From Pirellulaceae bacterium (lineage in GTDB: Bacteria; Planctomycetota; Planctomycetia; Pirellulales; Pirellulaceae), in contig BPJU01000014.1 in NCBI GenBank assembly GCA_026004775.1, forward strand, positions 1 to 64,000: a stretch of DNA of 64,000 bases. Reading direction: 5' to 3'. The translations under genes were made by a program, and so were the position numbers. Below the pieces are notes generated by a model, which ran no database searches, was not told the DNA's origin, and was given only the letters and a program-made list of their open reading frames with translations. Shown one piece after another: positions 25,436 through 34,399 of the stretch. Within the stretch, counting starts at the first letter, position 1; every line of letters begins with the position of its first letter.

Positions 25436-26293
25436 CTATCCCTGAACCACCGGGTTAGCCAACTCGCCAATCCCGTCGATCTGGATACGAATCCAGTCAC
25501 CGGGTCGGAGCGTAAAATCGCTATCCGGGACAATGCCCGTGCCGGTCAGCAAGAAGGCACCGTACGGAAAACTGTTGTCGCGGGACAACCAGCCTATCAA
25601 TTCGGAAAACGTTCTGGCCATTTCCCGTATCGAGGTGCTGCCCTGGAACACGGGTTTACCGCCGCGCTCGATCGTCATGCGGATACCGATCGCCTCGGGG
25701 GGCGGCATCGCATCGGCTAGTGTAATGCACGGCCCCAGGCCACAACACTGGTCATAGACTTTTGCCTGAGGAAGATAGAGCGGATTTTCACCCTCGATAT
25801 CCCGCGAACTCATATCGTTGCCGATCGTGAAGCCAACCAATTCTTTTCGCGAATTGATGACGAGCGTCAACTCCGGCTCGGGAACGTTCCAGGAGGCATC
25901 GCTGCGGATGCGAAGCGGCTGGCAGTGGCCCGATACTCGATGCGGTGTGGCTTTGAAAAAAAGCTCGGGACGCGGTGACTGGTAGACGCGATCGTAACAC
26001 GAGGCGGCTGCCGTCGATTCCTCCATCCGCGCTTTCTGGCTGCGCTTGTACGTCACGCCCGCCGCCCAGACCTCTTGCCGATCAATGGGAGGTTCCCATT
26101 GGATCGCCTCGACCGGCATCGATGCCTCCGGACACTGCCACCGCTCAATAGCCTCCCGCGGCACAGGCGCTTCAAGCACTTCTTCCAGGCAGACCGCCCG
26201 GCCGCCGGCGTCCTGAAGAGGAATCACCCGATCGTCGCACCACAGACCGGCCATCGGGCCGGCCGAACCACAGCGGTACCGTATCAGTTTCAT
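25436..26293 (-). CDS. fumarylacetoacetate hydrolase family protein, probable 2-keto-3-deoxy sugar acid dehydratase
   Basis: A 285-residue FAH-fold enzyme. The metal site is suggested by PEPELTLVI and, further on, TIGNDMSSRDIEGENPLYLP and KVYDQCCGLGPCI. A substrate-side stretch FFKATPHRVSG is visible. FAH-family members include 2-keto-3-deoxy-D-arabinonate dehydratase, which yields alpha-ketoglutarate semialdehyde. The adjoining semialdehyde dehydrogenase makes that role likelier than fumarylacetoacetate hydrolysis. No sugar dehydrogenase or sugar-acid dehydratase is present in the window. Other FAH activities (decarboxylase, isomerase) remain possible. Confidence 0.75.
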   Translation of the reverse strand: MKLIRYRCGSAGPMAGLWCDDRVIPLQDAGGRAVCLEEVLEAPVPREAIERWQCPEASMPVEAIQWEPPIDRQEVWAAGVTYKRSQKARMEESTAAASCYDRVYQSPRPELFFKATPHRVSGHCQPLRIRSDASWNVPEPELTLVINSRKELVGFTIGNDMSSRDIEGENPLYLPQAKVYDQCCGLGPCITLADAMPPPEAIGIRMTIERGGKPVFQGSTSIREMARTFSELIGWLSRDNSFPYGAFLLTGTGIVPDSDFTLRPGDWIRIQIDGIGELANPVVQG

Positions 26294-26347
26294 GGAGCGT
26301 CAGGCCCTTTTTTGAGCATTTCAAGAAAACACAACTGGAGGCTCCTG

Positions 26348-27412
26348 CTATGGCAACACTTCGCGCAATTTTCGGATCCAATTGCCGTGCAGGATCATGC
26401 GGATGTCTTCTTGCGAGTAGCCTCGTCTTTGTAACAGATCTTTCAGCCGCGCCAGATCGGCGATGCTATTCAGATCGCGCGGGCATTGCTCGCGGCCATA
26501 GCCGCCGTCCAGGTCCGATCCGATGCCGGCGTGTCGAGCATTGCCGGCCAATTGGCACACATGATCGATATGGTCCACGACCGTCTCGATGGTGACGTTG
26601 GCTTCCTGCGGCGTCGTGATACCTTTTTTCCAGCCTGGATAGAGCATCCAGGCGTCAAAGGCAGCACCAATCACCGCGTCGCGCTCGATAAGAGCCCGGA
26701 TCTGCCGGTCGTCGAATTGACGGCCGTCCGGCACCAGCGAACGACAATTCGAATGGCTGGCCCATACCGGGCCGTCAAACAGTTCCAAGGCTTCCCAAAA
26801 ACCGCGGTCCGTAAGATGCGTCACATCCAGCACGACACCCAGATGGCGCATCTCCTTGAGCAGTTCACGGCCCAGCAAAGTCAACCCGCCGTCGGCTCCG
26901 GTTCCCGGAGCGTAACGCCCGGCGCCGTAATGAGCAGGCCCCACGGCTCGCAGACCCTGGGCGTACGAGCGTTCCAAATGAGCCGGGGTAATCAACGAAT
27001 CGGCGCCTTCCAGACTCAGCACATAACCGATGGGGGCCGTATCGACCGGCCTCTGCCATAGCTCGACCATTCGTTCTAAAGTTGCCCGGTCGGCGACCTG
27101 GACCATCTGTCCCTCTTCTTCCATGGCTCGATACCAGGCCAGTTGCGCTTGCGTGATCGCCCATGCGATCTCCGGGCTGTGCCAACCGGGCAGCGGGTTG
27201 CCCGGTCCGACATAGCGGGCGATTTGGGTGGCGATGCATAAGCCGACTCGCCCGCGCCGCATTTCGTCCAACGTGACCACGCCGCGCGAACGGTCCTTCC
27301 GATCCGTCCTGCCGGCCTCACGGCGGCGCACATGTTCCAGCGTCTGCGTCAAATCGCGGTTCCACTCGACCGCATTCATCGCCAAATCCAGATGCGCATC
27401 GAAAATCAACAT
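26348..27412 (-). CDS. membrane dipeptidase-like zinc peptidase (family M19)
   Basis: A 354-residue amidohydrolase-fold protein of the renal dipeptidase family. It begins MLIFDAHLDLAMNA (metal-binding HxD), followed by YVLSLEGADSL (metal-bridging Glu), LDVTHLTDRGFWEAL and PVWASHSNCRSL (metal-binding histidines), and GIGSDLDGGYG near the C-terminus. There is no signal peptide, so it is probably cytoplasmic despite the family name. It would cleave dipeptides, possibly with D-residues. The ATG at 27412 was chosen over the GTG two codons upstream. It lies 54 bases before the FAH gene on the same strand and may share its transcript. Confidence 0.88.
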   Translation of the reverse strand: MLIFDAHLDLAMNAVEWNRDLTQTLEHVRRREAGRTDRKDRSRGVVTLDEMRRGRVGLCIATQIARYVGPGNPLPGWHSPEIAWAITQAQLAWYRAMEEEGQMVQVADRATLERMVELWQRPVDTAPIGYVLSLEGADSLITPAHLERSYAQGLRAVGPAHYGAGRYAPGTGADGGLTLLGRELLKEMRHLGVVLDVTHLTDRGFWEALELFDGPVWASHSNCRSLVPDGRQFDDRQIRALIERDAVIGAAFDAWMLYPGWKKGITTPQEANVTIETVVDHIDHVCQLAGNARHAGIGSDLDGGYGREQCPRDLNSIADLARLKDLLQRRGYSQEDIRMILHGNWIRKLREVLP

Positions 27413-27655
27413 CGCCACGTTCCCCGCTTGTCATGAAAAAGGGTATGTGCCCCGCCAGACGGTTCGGCGTGTCGGGTTAGGTTGCTGCCTTACGAAATCC
27501 TCTTTCCGTTCAGTGCGGCTTTACCCGCCGCAGCGCGCAGCATGGGGCGGGGAAAAGCCGGTCCAAAAAGAGCACGGAAGGCCGCCGGTTGAAGGCCCGT
27601 AGCAAAGCCTGCCGATGGTTGGTCGGCTGCTTTTGCACGCAAGCGCAGGCAGGTT

Positions 27656-29401
27656 TCAGCTGCGGTCGGCCGTCGCCGGTGCCGCCTCGGTCGATTCTAC
27701 CCACTGCCGTAGAGCGTCCAGTCCCAGACGGTGGCAGAACTCCCCAAACGACTCGCCCGGCTGCCGTGCTTGCCGAAAGTATACCAGCAGCGGGACCAAT
27801 GTGGGGACGATCTCGTCCAGGGGCACCAGATCTTTGTAAAGAAAGTTCAAGCGGTCGCCCAACACCCGGCCTCCCACATAAATGGAATATCGGTCACGAG
27901 CGCGCCCGACCAGCCCGATGTCGCAGTTGTACGGTCGAGCACAGCCGTTCGGGCAGCCGGTCATGCGTACGGTCATCCGCTCGTCTTCCAGCCCCAGCCG
28001 CTCCAGCTCGCTTTCCAACTGGTCAATGATCCCCGGCAATACCCGTTCGGCTTCCGTAATCGACAAGTTACACGTAGGCCAGGCGACACACGCCATCGAC
28101 CACCGCCGCACCTGAGAGATCTCTTCGGAAAGCGGCACGTGATGAGCCCGCAGAATCCGCTCCAGCTCCGGGCGCTGGTCCGGCGCCAAGTCCGCAAACA
28201 AAATGCTCTGGTGCGGTGTCAAGCGAATGGCAGGGCGTAGCGTCCGGCAGATCTCACGAACGGCACTTTTTAGCTGCATGGTGCCGGTATCTTTGAGGCG
28301 GCCGTTTTCGACGTTCAGCCCATAAAACCACCGGCCGTCGCCCTGCTCGTACCAGCCGATGTGGTCGTCGAAATCCTGGAGCTGTACCGAAGCCGGTTCG
28401 CGCAGCGGCTTGCCATAGTACTCGGCCACCTTGGCCCGAAATGCCTCGATCCCCCAATCATGCACCACATACTTCAGCCGGGCACGCTTGCGATCGTGGC
28501 GGTTGCCGAAATCGCGGTATACCTTAACCACCGCTTCCACGACCCCCAGCACCTCGCCTGTCTCCGCAAATGCCAGCGGCTGGCCCAGCGCCGGAAAAGT
28601 CTTCTTGTTCGAAGGCGTCATCCCCTGACCACCCCCGACGTACACGTTGTAACCGCACACTTGACCCGATTCGACCACAGCGACCAACCCCAGGTCGTCC
28701 GTCAAGACGTCGACACAATTGTCCTGCGGTAGCGCAATGGCCATCTTGAACTTTCGAGGCAAGTACTGCCGGCCATAAATCGGCTCGACTTCGTCGCCGG
28801 CCGCGCCGTCCTGCTCCGGCTGCTGTTGCAGGTCCCATTTCTGCTGCTGGCCGGTACGAACGTCGGTCAACCAGATTTCGGCATAAGCCGGCGTCCGCGG
28901 AGCAAAGTGGCGCGCCAACTGGTCGGAAAAGCTTTCGATCGTCTGGTGGACCGCCGTCTTGAAGGGTGCCGGGCAGCACATCACGTTCCGGTTCACGTCG
29001 CCGCAAGCGCCCAGTGTCGTCAACTGCACTTCGTTAATCCGGTGGATCACCGGCCACAAATTGCGTTTGACTACCCCGTGAAGCTGTAAGCCCTGGCGGC
29101 TGGTGATGCGGAGCGTCGTGTTGCCCAACTGGTCGCATAGGTCCAGTTCAGCCAATAACTGGTCGGACGAAAGCCGACCGCCGGGGATCTTCGTGCGGAC
29201 CATAAAAATATAATGGCGCTCTTGGCCTGAACGCAGATCGCGGTCGTCTTCCTGGTACGAACCGTGGAACTTCAAAATGCCGGCACTGGCATCGCTAAAA
29301 TGGTCGGTCGGCTCGCTCAGCTCCTCGGCAATCGTCGCCCGCAAATACCGGCTGGCGATCTTGCCCAACTCGACTTTCGAAAGTGCGTCTTGGTCGGCCA
29401 T
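27656..29401 (-). CDS. sulfite reductase (siroheme/4Fe-4S) hemoprotein subunit
   Basis: A 581-residue enzyme of the assimilatory sulfite/nitrite reductase family. The 4Fe-4S/siroheme cysteines are in ACVAWPTCNLSITEAE (C-x5-C) and TGCPNGCARPYNCDIG (C-x3-C). Duplicated ferredoxin-like domains contain LRITSRQGLQLHG, DVNRNVMCCPAP and YNVYVGGGQGMTP. Length and motifs fit the six-electron reduction of sulfite to sulfide for cysteine synthesis better than nitrite reductase. No flavoprotein (CysJ) partner is adjacent, so the donor may be ferredoxin. The promoter upstream has its -10 box inside a palindrome (29447-29463), which suggests repression when sulfur is plentiful. Confidence 0.88.
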   Translation of the reverse strand: MADQDALSKVELGKIASRYLRATIAEELSEPTDHFSDASAGILKFHGSYQEDDRDLRSGQERHYIFMVRTKIPGGRLSSDQLLAELDLCDQLGNTTLRITSRQGLQLHGVVKRNLWPVIHRINEVQLTTLGACGDVNRNVMCCPAPFKTAVHQTIESFSDQLARHFAPRTPAYAEIWLTDVRTGQQQKWDLQQQPEQDGAAGDEVEPIYGRQYLPRKFKMAIALPQDNCVDVLTDDLGLVAVVESGQVCGYNVYVGGGQGMTPSNKKTFPALGQPLAFAETGEVLGVVEAVVKVYRDFGNRHDRKRARLKYVVHDWGIEAFRAKVAEYYGKPLREPASVQLQDFDDHIGWYEQGDGRWFYGLNVENGRLKDTGTMQLKSAVREICRTLRPAIRLTPHQSILFADLAPDQRPELERILRAHHVPLSEEISQVRRWSMACVAWPTCNLSITEAERVLPGIIDQLESELERLGLEDERMTVRMTGCPNGCARPYNCDIGLVGRARDRYSIYVGGRVLGDRLNFLYKDLVPLDEIVPTLVPLLVYFRQARQPGESFGEFCHRLGLDALRQWVESTEAAPATADRS

Positions 29402-29446
29402 CAGTCAGCCCTTTGGCTGGAGGTACCCAGCAGAATGTTAATCGAA

Positions 29447-29463
29447 TTGATAAATTATATCAA
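29447..29463 (-). promoter_or_regulatory. palindromic operator candidate overlapping the sulfite reductase -10 box
   Basis: TTGATA-AATTA-TATCAA is a perfect inverted repeat with six-base arms. The reverse-strand -10 hexamer TATAAT lies inside it, so a bound repressor would block RNA polymerase directly. The regulator is unknown. Confidence 0.55.
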
Positions 29464-29481
29464 CATTCGCTTCATTCTCAA
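29454..29481 (-). promoter_or_regulatory. probable promoter of the sulfite reductase gene
   Basis: On the reverse strand, -35 TTGAGA (29481-29476) and -10 TATAAT (29459-29454) are separated by 16 bases. The predicted start lies roughly 45 bases before the ATG at 29401. Confidence 0.6.
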
Positions 29482-29712
29482 GTATATCGGCCGACAAACC
29501 CTGTGGCCACGGCGTTTTTTCCTTCTGTCGCTTCGGACTTCACAGATTCACGAGCCATGGCGTAGCCAACCGTAATCTACTCGCTGGCGGTCCGCGAAGC
29601 TACGTGGGCTCTGGAGCGATACACTTCGCTTTCCAAGCGACATCGGCTATAACCGCACGTAGATCGGACCGCCGTTTGACGATAGGGTTAAGCGACGAGA
29701 GGCTGTCGCCAA

Positions 29713-30591
29713 ATGACCGCAAAGATACTGGATGGAAAGCGTCTGGCCAAACGGGTGGAGCGGGAAGTGGCTGACCGTGTGGCCGCATTTCGAAAGGCGA
29801 CCGGCATCCAACCGACGTTGGCTGCGATTCTGGCCGGGGATAGTCCGGCCAGTGCCGTGTACGTTCGCCACAAGCAGGCAGCTTGTGAGCGAGTGGGAAT
29901 CGCCAGTCGTTTATATCAGCCGGACGGGCGCAGTTCGCTGGAAATTCTTCAGTTGATCGACCAGTTGAACGCCGATCCGGCGGTGCACGGTATCCTGGTG
30001 CAGCTGCCGCTACCCGATGCTGTGGCGAAGGAGCAGGTGTTGGATGCGGTACATCCGCTGAAGGATGTGGACGGCTTCCATCCGGAAAACGTGGGGCTGT
30101 TGGCTCAGGGACGTCCGCGTTATGTTCCGTGTACGCCGGCTGGCATTGTGCGATTGTTGGCCGAGTATGGTCTGGAAGTAGCAGGCCAGCATGTGGTGGT
30201 GGTGGGGCGAAGCGACATCGTAGGCAAGCCGATGGCGTTACTCTTGAGCCAACGCGACGGGCCGTGGGGGCCCCAGTATGCCAATGCCACGGTTACGTTG
30301 TGCCATACACGAACCCGGAATTTACCCGACGTTACGCGATCGGCCGACATTCTGGTGGTGGCGGCCGGCCAGCCGGGGGCCATCACTCGGGACATGCTCA
30401 AACCGGGGGCTGTGGTGGTCGACGTGGGGATCCACCGCGTCAGTGGGCGACTGATTGGAGATGTCGATTATGACGGTGCCTCCCTTCTTGCCGGTTACAT
30501 AAGCCCGGTACCCGGTGGGGTGGGCCCCATGACAGTGGCGATGCTCTTGGAAAACACGCTTCGGGCGGCGGAGCTGCTCAATCGTCGTTAA
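29713..30591 (+). CDS. folD: bifunctional methylenetetrahydrofolate dehydrogenase / methenyltetrahydrofolate cyclohydrolase
   Basis: FolD interconverts 5,10-methylene-, 5,10-methenyl- and 10-formyl-tetrahydrofolate with NADP, supplying one-carbon units for purines and formyl-Met-tRNA. The 292 residues contain the catalytic Lys region YVRHKQAACERVGI, the folate-site motif HPLKDVDGFHPEN, PCTPAGIVRLL, the Rossmann motif VVVVGRSDIVGKPMALLL, and the C-terminal signature GGVGPMTVAMLLENT. It is slightly longer than the usual 285 or so because of a short insert (DGPWGPQYANATVTL). GAGAGG lies ten bases before the ATG. It is divergent from the sulfite reductase gene. Confidence 0.96.
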   Translation: MTAKILDGKRLAKRVEREVADRVAAFRKATGIQPTLAAILAGDSPASAVYVRHKQAACERVGIASRLYQPDGRSSLEILQLIDQLNADPAVHGILVQLPLPDAVAKEQVLDAVHPLKDVDGFHPENVGLLAQGRPRYVPCTPAGIVRLLAEYGLEVAGQHVVVVGRSDIVGKPMALLLSQRDGPWGPQYANATVTLCHTRTRNLPDVTRSADILVVAAGQPGAITRDMLKPGAVVVDVGIHRVSGRLIGDVDYDGASLLAGYISPVPGGVGPMTVAMLLENTLRAAELLNRR

Positions 30592-30866
30592 CTCGTTCGG
30601 GCGCACTTTTCCATAAGCCCTTGGTTAGACTTGCCTGAATTGTCTGGCTTCTGCTTGCTGTTGGCTCTGGGGCGTAACTATACTTAACTAGCAGGCGTGC
30701 GGCTTGTCGGCCGGCGGTAACGGTCCGTGCTCCGGATCGGTACGCCGCAAGGTCGGTGCCAGAACGAGGCAGGGACGCTGAGGCGGCGGTCGAGCAGAGG
30801 CATGTACGATTTTGTTGCTGGAGAGACGGCGGAAGTGCCGGTCCGTTTATTGGTAGCGAGGTGGAT

Positions 30867-31844
30867 GTGAGCAGACGCAGTCAGGGCTGTTGGATTTCGT
30901 GGGTTATCTTCGGTGTGGGATGCGGGATCGTGTCGGCTGTCTGCGGCCAGACGCCGCGTCCGCTTGCTCCCGGAGTGCTCACGGTTATCCAACCGGAGAT
31001 TCTGCCGGAGGACACCTTCCAGGGGCCGCTTGCGCTGACCGAGATCACCAAGGGCGGAGCGGGCTTGTCATGGACACCCCACACGCTGGCTCGCACGGAA
31101 ACGCTGCTGGCGATGGCCCAGCAGGTGACGTTGCGGCGTCCGATTTGGGGATTGGAGTTTTCTTTTAAGCCTTTGCGGATGGTGGCGGTCGATTTGCCCC
31201 ATCCATCTGGGCGTTTGGAGCGGAAGCTGGTCTGGTACATGGTTTATCGGATCCGGTACTTCGGGAATGATCTTGTTCCTGCCCCCTCCCGCGACAGTTT
31301 CGGACATGTCACTTACCCCGGGACCGTACCAGGCACGAGCAGCCCGCGTTTTTTCCCGCACTTTGTGTTGAGAGGCCACGACACGAACAAAGAATATTTG
31401 GACGTCGTGTTGCCGTCGGCCAAAGAGGCGATTGCCGAGCGTGAGCGGCCGGGGGTGCCGCTTCATCATTCGGTCGAAATGACGCGGCAACAGTTGCCGG
31501 TGAGCCAGGACGCGAGCGACCCGGGCGTATGGGGATATGTGACGTGGACCGACATCGACCCGCGCACCACGTTCTTCTCGATTTACGTGTACGGCCTTAC
31601 GAACGCCTTTCGTTTCGTGGAACAGCAGGATGCGTTCCAACCCGGCTCGCCGCCGCTCACCGGGCGCCGTTTCCAGCAGAAAGTCCTTCAGTTGAACTTC
31701 TGGCGGCCGGGCGACTCGGTCTTGCTACACGAAGGCGAAATCCGCTTCGGGGTGCCTTACGACCCCGATCCGCAACTGCAGCAGCAGATGCTCAGCCGGT
31801 ACGGCCTTCAAAAGCGGCTTGATTATCTCTGGATTTACCGCTAA
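30867..31844 (+). CDS. exported protein of unknown function
   Basis: A protein of about 325 residues starting at a GTG with GAGGTGG upstream. The N-terminus SRRSQGCWISWVIFGVGCG and IVSAVCGQTPRP form a signal peptide. The mature part has WGLEFSFKPLRMV, YMVYRIRYFGNDL, PRFFPHFVLRGHD, WGYVTWTDIDPRTTFFSIYV and WRPGDSVLLHEGEIRFGVP, a beta-rich pattern with many conserved-looking aromatics. I have the impression of a planctomycete-specific conserved family but cannot name it. The gene precedes rpmA-obg-coaX by 79 bases on the same strand and may be co-transcribed. Confidence 0.75.
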   Translation: MSRRSQGCWISWVIFGVGCGIVSAVCGQTPRPLAPGVLTVIQPEILPEDTFQGPLALTEITKGGAGLSWTPHTLARTETLLAMAQQVTLRRPIWGLEFSFKPLRMVAVDLPHPSGRLERKLVWYMVYRIRYFGNDLVPAPSRDSFGHVTYPGTVPGTSSPRFFPHFVLRGHDTNKEYLDVVLPSAKEAIAERERPGVPLHHSVEMTRQQLPVSQDASDPGVWGYVTWTDIDPRTTFFSIYVYGLTNAFRFVEQQDAFQPGSPPLTGRRFQQKVLQLNFWRPGDSVLLHEGEIRFGVPYDPDPQLQQQMLSRYGLQKRLDYLWIYR

Positions 31845-31923
31845 TAATACAGGTTCGGTGCACGTAGTGGGGTGTGCCGACGTTGCGTAGTCAATCCGAT
31901 GGATAGCCGCTAGGAGAGGCGTT

Positions 31924-32190
31924 ATGGCGCATAAGAAGGGTCAAGGTTCCAGCCGCAACGGCCGCGACTCAAACCCGAAGTGGCGAGGGGTGAAGAAATT
32001 TGGCGGCGAGCGGGTTATTGCGGGAAATATTTTGGTGCGGCAGGTGGGAACGAAGTTTCATCCCGGCCGCAATGTGGGAATGGGACGCGACTATACGTTG
32101 TTTGCGCTGGTTGATGGGGTAGTGCAGTTCGATCGAGGTGGCCGGCGAGTCAACGTCATTCCTGTTCCAGCCGACGCGTCGGTCAACTAG
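31924..32190 (+). CDS. rpmA: 50S ribosomal protein L27
   Basis: L27 (88 residues) sits near the peptidyl transferase centre, where its N-terminal tail reaches the P-site tRNA. The start [20 protein letters not shown] is the family signature, and [20 protein letters not shown] follows. There is no N-terminal extension needing cleavage. AGGAG lies seven bases before the ATG. L21 (rplU), the usual upstream partner, is absent; obg follows, as in many bacteria. Confidence 0.97.
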   Translation: MAHKKGQGSSRNGRDSNPKWRGVKKFGGERVIAGNILVRQVGTKFHPGRNVGMGRDYTLFALVDGVVQFDRGGRRVNVIPVPADASVN

Positions 32191-32387
32191 CCGGCTCGTC
32201 GGGCGCGACGATACCACCATTTGGAGTAACCGTCCCGATCCGAGTCTTGCGCCGCCAGCGGTGGTGGAAGGTACGTGGCTGGCCTGGTCGATGATGTGCC
32301 CGGCGGTCCAAAGGCATTTGTCCAAGCCCAGCAGTTGCTCTGTGCCTCGCCAAACGGCTCTTTTTATTCCGCATAGAGTCGGCGCCG

Positions 32388-33404
32388 ATGTTTGTAGATC
32401 GAGTGACCATCGAGGTTCAAGGTGGGTCGGGAGGTGACGGATGCGTCAGCTTTCGCCGGGAAAAGTACGTACCTCGTGGCGGCCCGGACGGTGGCGACGG
32501 GGGGCGGGGAGGCCACGTGATTATTCGGGCAGCGGCCGGAGTGAACCATTTGGCGGCGCTGGCTCACCGAAAGTTCTGGCGTGCCGAAAACGGCCAACCC
32601 GGTCGCGGGGCCAATTGCCACGGCCGCAACGGCGAGGATCTCGTGATCCTTGTGCCGCCGGGCACGGTAGTGTTCGATGCCGAACGGGGGTTCATCATCC
32701 GAGATCTGGCCCAAGTCGGTGACGAATTCATCGCCGCTCGTGGCGGTAAAGGCGGTTACGGCAACCATCATTTCAAATCTCCCACCAGCCGGGCACCCCG
32801 CGAAAGTACCCCAGGCGAAGAGGGCGAGAAGCGTAAGCTGACCTTGGAACTGAAGCTCATCGCCGACGTGGGCCTGGTCGGAAAACCCAACGCCGGCAAA
32901 AGCACGCTCCTTAGCCGGCTGTCGCGAGCGCGTCCGGAGATTGCCGATTACCCGTTCACCACCAAACACCCGAACCTCGGGCAGGTCGTGGTCGACTGGA
33001 ATCGCTCGTTCGTCATGGCCGACATCCCGGGACTGATCGAAGGAGCCCATCAAGGGGTGGGATTGGGGCATGAATTCTTGCGGCACGTCGAGCGGACGCG
33101 GCTTTTGGTGCATCTGGTAGAACCAGCTCCGGCTGACGGTACCGACCCGGTTGCCAATTATGGGACGATACGCCAGGAACTGGGGTTGTATAAGTCGGAG
33201 TTGCTTGAACGTCCCGAGATCGTCGTCGTTACGAAATGTGAATTACCGGGTGCGGATGTGGTACAACAGCGACTAGCCGAATCGATCGGACGCCCGGTGT
33301 TACTGGTTTCGGCGGTGACCGGTCAGGGGCTGAATCAATTGGTGGGGCGAATTCTACAAGTGCTGGATCAGACGAACGAGTATGCGGCGGCTTGTCGCGA
33401 TTGA
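32388..33404 (+). CDS. obg: GTPase Obg/CgtA
   Basis: A 338-residue GTPase involved in 50S assembly and stress responses. The glycine-rich Obg fold fills residues 1-155 ([54 protein letters not shown]). The G domain follows with [12 protein letters not shown] (P-loop), [14 protein letters not shown] (switch I), [20 protein letters not shown] (switch II), TKCELPG (G4) and [10 protein letters not shown] (G5). There is no C-terminal Obg extension domain. The 3' end overlaps coaX by 23 bases. Confidence 0.96.
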   Translation: MFVDRVTIEVQGGSGGDGCVSFRREKYVPRGGPDGGDGGRGGHVIIRAAAGVNHLAALAHRKFWRAENGQPGRGANCHGRNGEDLVILVPPGTVVFDAERGFIIRDLAQVGDEFIAARGGKGGYGNHHFKSPTSRAPRESTPGEEGEKRKLTLELKLIADVGLVGKPNAGKSTLLSRLSRARPEIADYPFTTKHPNLGQVVVDWNRSFVMADIPGLIEGAHQGVGLGHEFLRHVERTRLLVHLVEPAPADGTDPVANYGTIRQELGLYKSELLERPEIVVVTKCELPGADVVQQRLAESIGRPVLLVSAVTGQGLNQLVGRILQVLDQTNEYAAACRD

Positions 33405-34173
33405 TATCGGCAACACGCGCTACCATGCGGCTCTTTACGAGTGGCAGGATGCGGCGCCGGATGACACGCTTCAGTTACTGCCGCTAAACCCGAGGCAGCC
33501 GATTTGGCACGGGCAAGACTTGGACGAATTCCCGCTGGGCGCCTTGCCGGCGGAACCAACATGGTGGTTTACGGTCTCCGTGCATCGATTACGGGAGGAG
33601 AAGTGGCACGAATGGTTGACGCGCGCGCGTCCGGCCGACTCCGTGCATCGGCTTACGGGGCAGCAGATGCAAGTGCCGCTGGCCGTGGAACATCCGGAAC
33701 GTGTAGGGCTGGACCGGCTGGCAGCAGCGCGCACGGCACTCGAGCGGCGAACCGATGGCCAGCCGGTGATTCTGGTCGACATCGGAACGGCGGTTACTGT
33801 GGACTATGTCGATGAGGCGGGAGTGTTTCGGGGTGGAGCCATTTTTCCGGGGGTGCGCGCTGCGGCCGATGCGTTGCACTGGGCAACGGACGCTTTGCCA
33901 CGACTGCAAACTCTCCCTGCCGAACCTCCCGCGCTTCCCGGTCCGCATACGCAGGGGGCGATTTCGGCCGGGGTATATTATGGCGTACGGGGGGCGGTGG
34001 TCGAGCTGGTAGGGCAACTCGTTGCCAGAGCGCCCGCCCGGCCGCTGGTGCTGGTGGGGGGCGATTGCGGCTTTGTCGAACCGCTGGCACGATGGCACGC
34101 CGAGTGGGTGCCGGATCTGGTACTGCGCGGCGTGGCACTCGCCGGCCGCCGGTGGCTCGAGGAACATTTCTGA
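33382..34173 (+). CDS. coaX: type III pantothenate kinase
   Basis: CoaX phosphorylates pantothenate, the first step of CoA synthesis; type III enzymes need a monovalent cation and resist CoA feedback. The 263 residues show the ASKHA phosphate-1 motif [18 protein letters not shown], then [17 protein letters not shown], the phosphate-2 motif [18 protein letters not shown], and [19 protein letters not shown] with [15 protein letters not shown]. It starts within the end of obg, which points to translational coupling. Confidence 0.93.
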   Translation: MRRLVAIDIGNTRYHAALYEWQDAAPDDTLQLLPLNPRQPIWHGQDLDEFPLGALPAEPTWWFTVSVHRLREEKWHEWLTRARPADSVHRLTGQQMQVPLAVEHPERVGLDRLAAARTALERRTDGQPVILVDIGTAVTVDYVDEAGVFRGGAIFPGVRAAADALHWATDALPRLQTLPAEPPALPGPHTQGAISAGVYYGVRGAVVELVGQLVARAPARPLVLVGGDCGFVEPLARWHAEWVPDLVLRGVALAGRRWLEEHF

Positions 34174-34399
34174 CTGCCCGTCCCAAAACCACCCTTGCTT
34201 TGGTTATTGACACGGCACGGATCGGTTTTCCGATAGGCTATAAAATCCTCTTCCTCGACTGCGCCCCAGGGTATTGGCTTTCTTTGCAGTCCGACAGGAG
34301 CCGTCGTGGTACAATCTATTCGGCCGGCTGGGGCAATCCGTTCGTGCGGCGGACCAAGGTTGTCCGTGGGACTTTTGATCCTCAAGAAAGGGCCAAATC

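Larger units (their letters stand above)
29402..29712. other. divergent regulatory region between sulfite reductase and folD
   Basis: About 310 bases with no gene. The half next to the sulfite reductase gene is strongly AT-rich and holds its promoter and a palindromic operator candidate. On the folD side I see only GAGAGG (about 29698-29703) as ribosome binding site. Confidence 0.6.

Noticed and set aside
29434-29467. A longer 34-bp palindrome formed by AATGTT and AACATT around the sulfite reductase operator
   Set aside because: The outer arms are not concentric with the inner 17-bp palindrome, so only the inner repeat is claimed.
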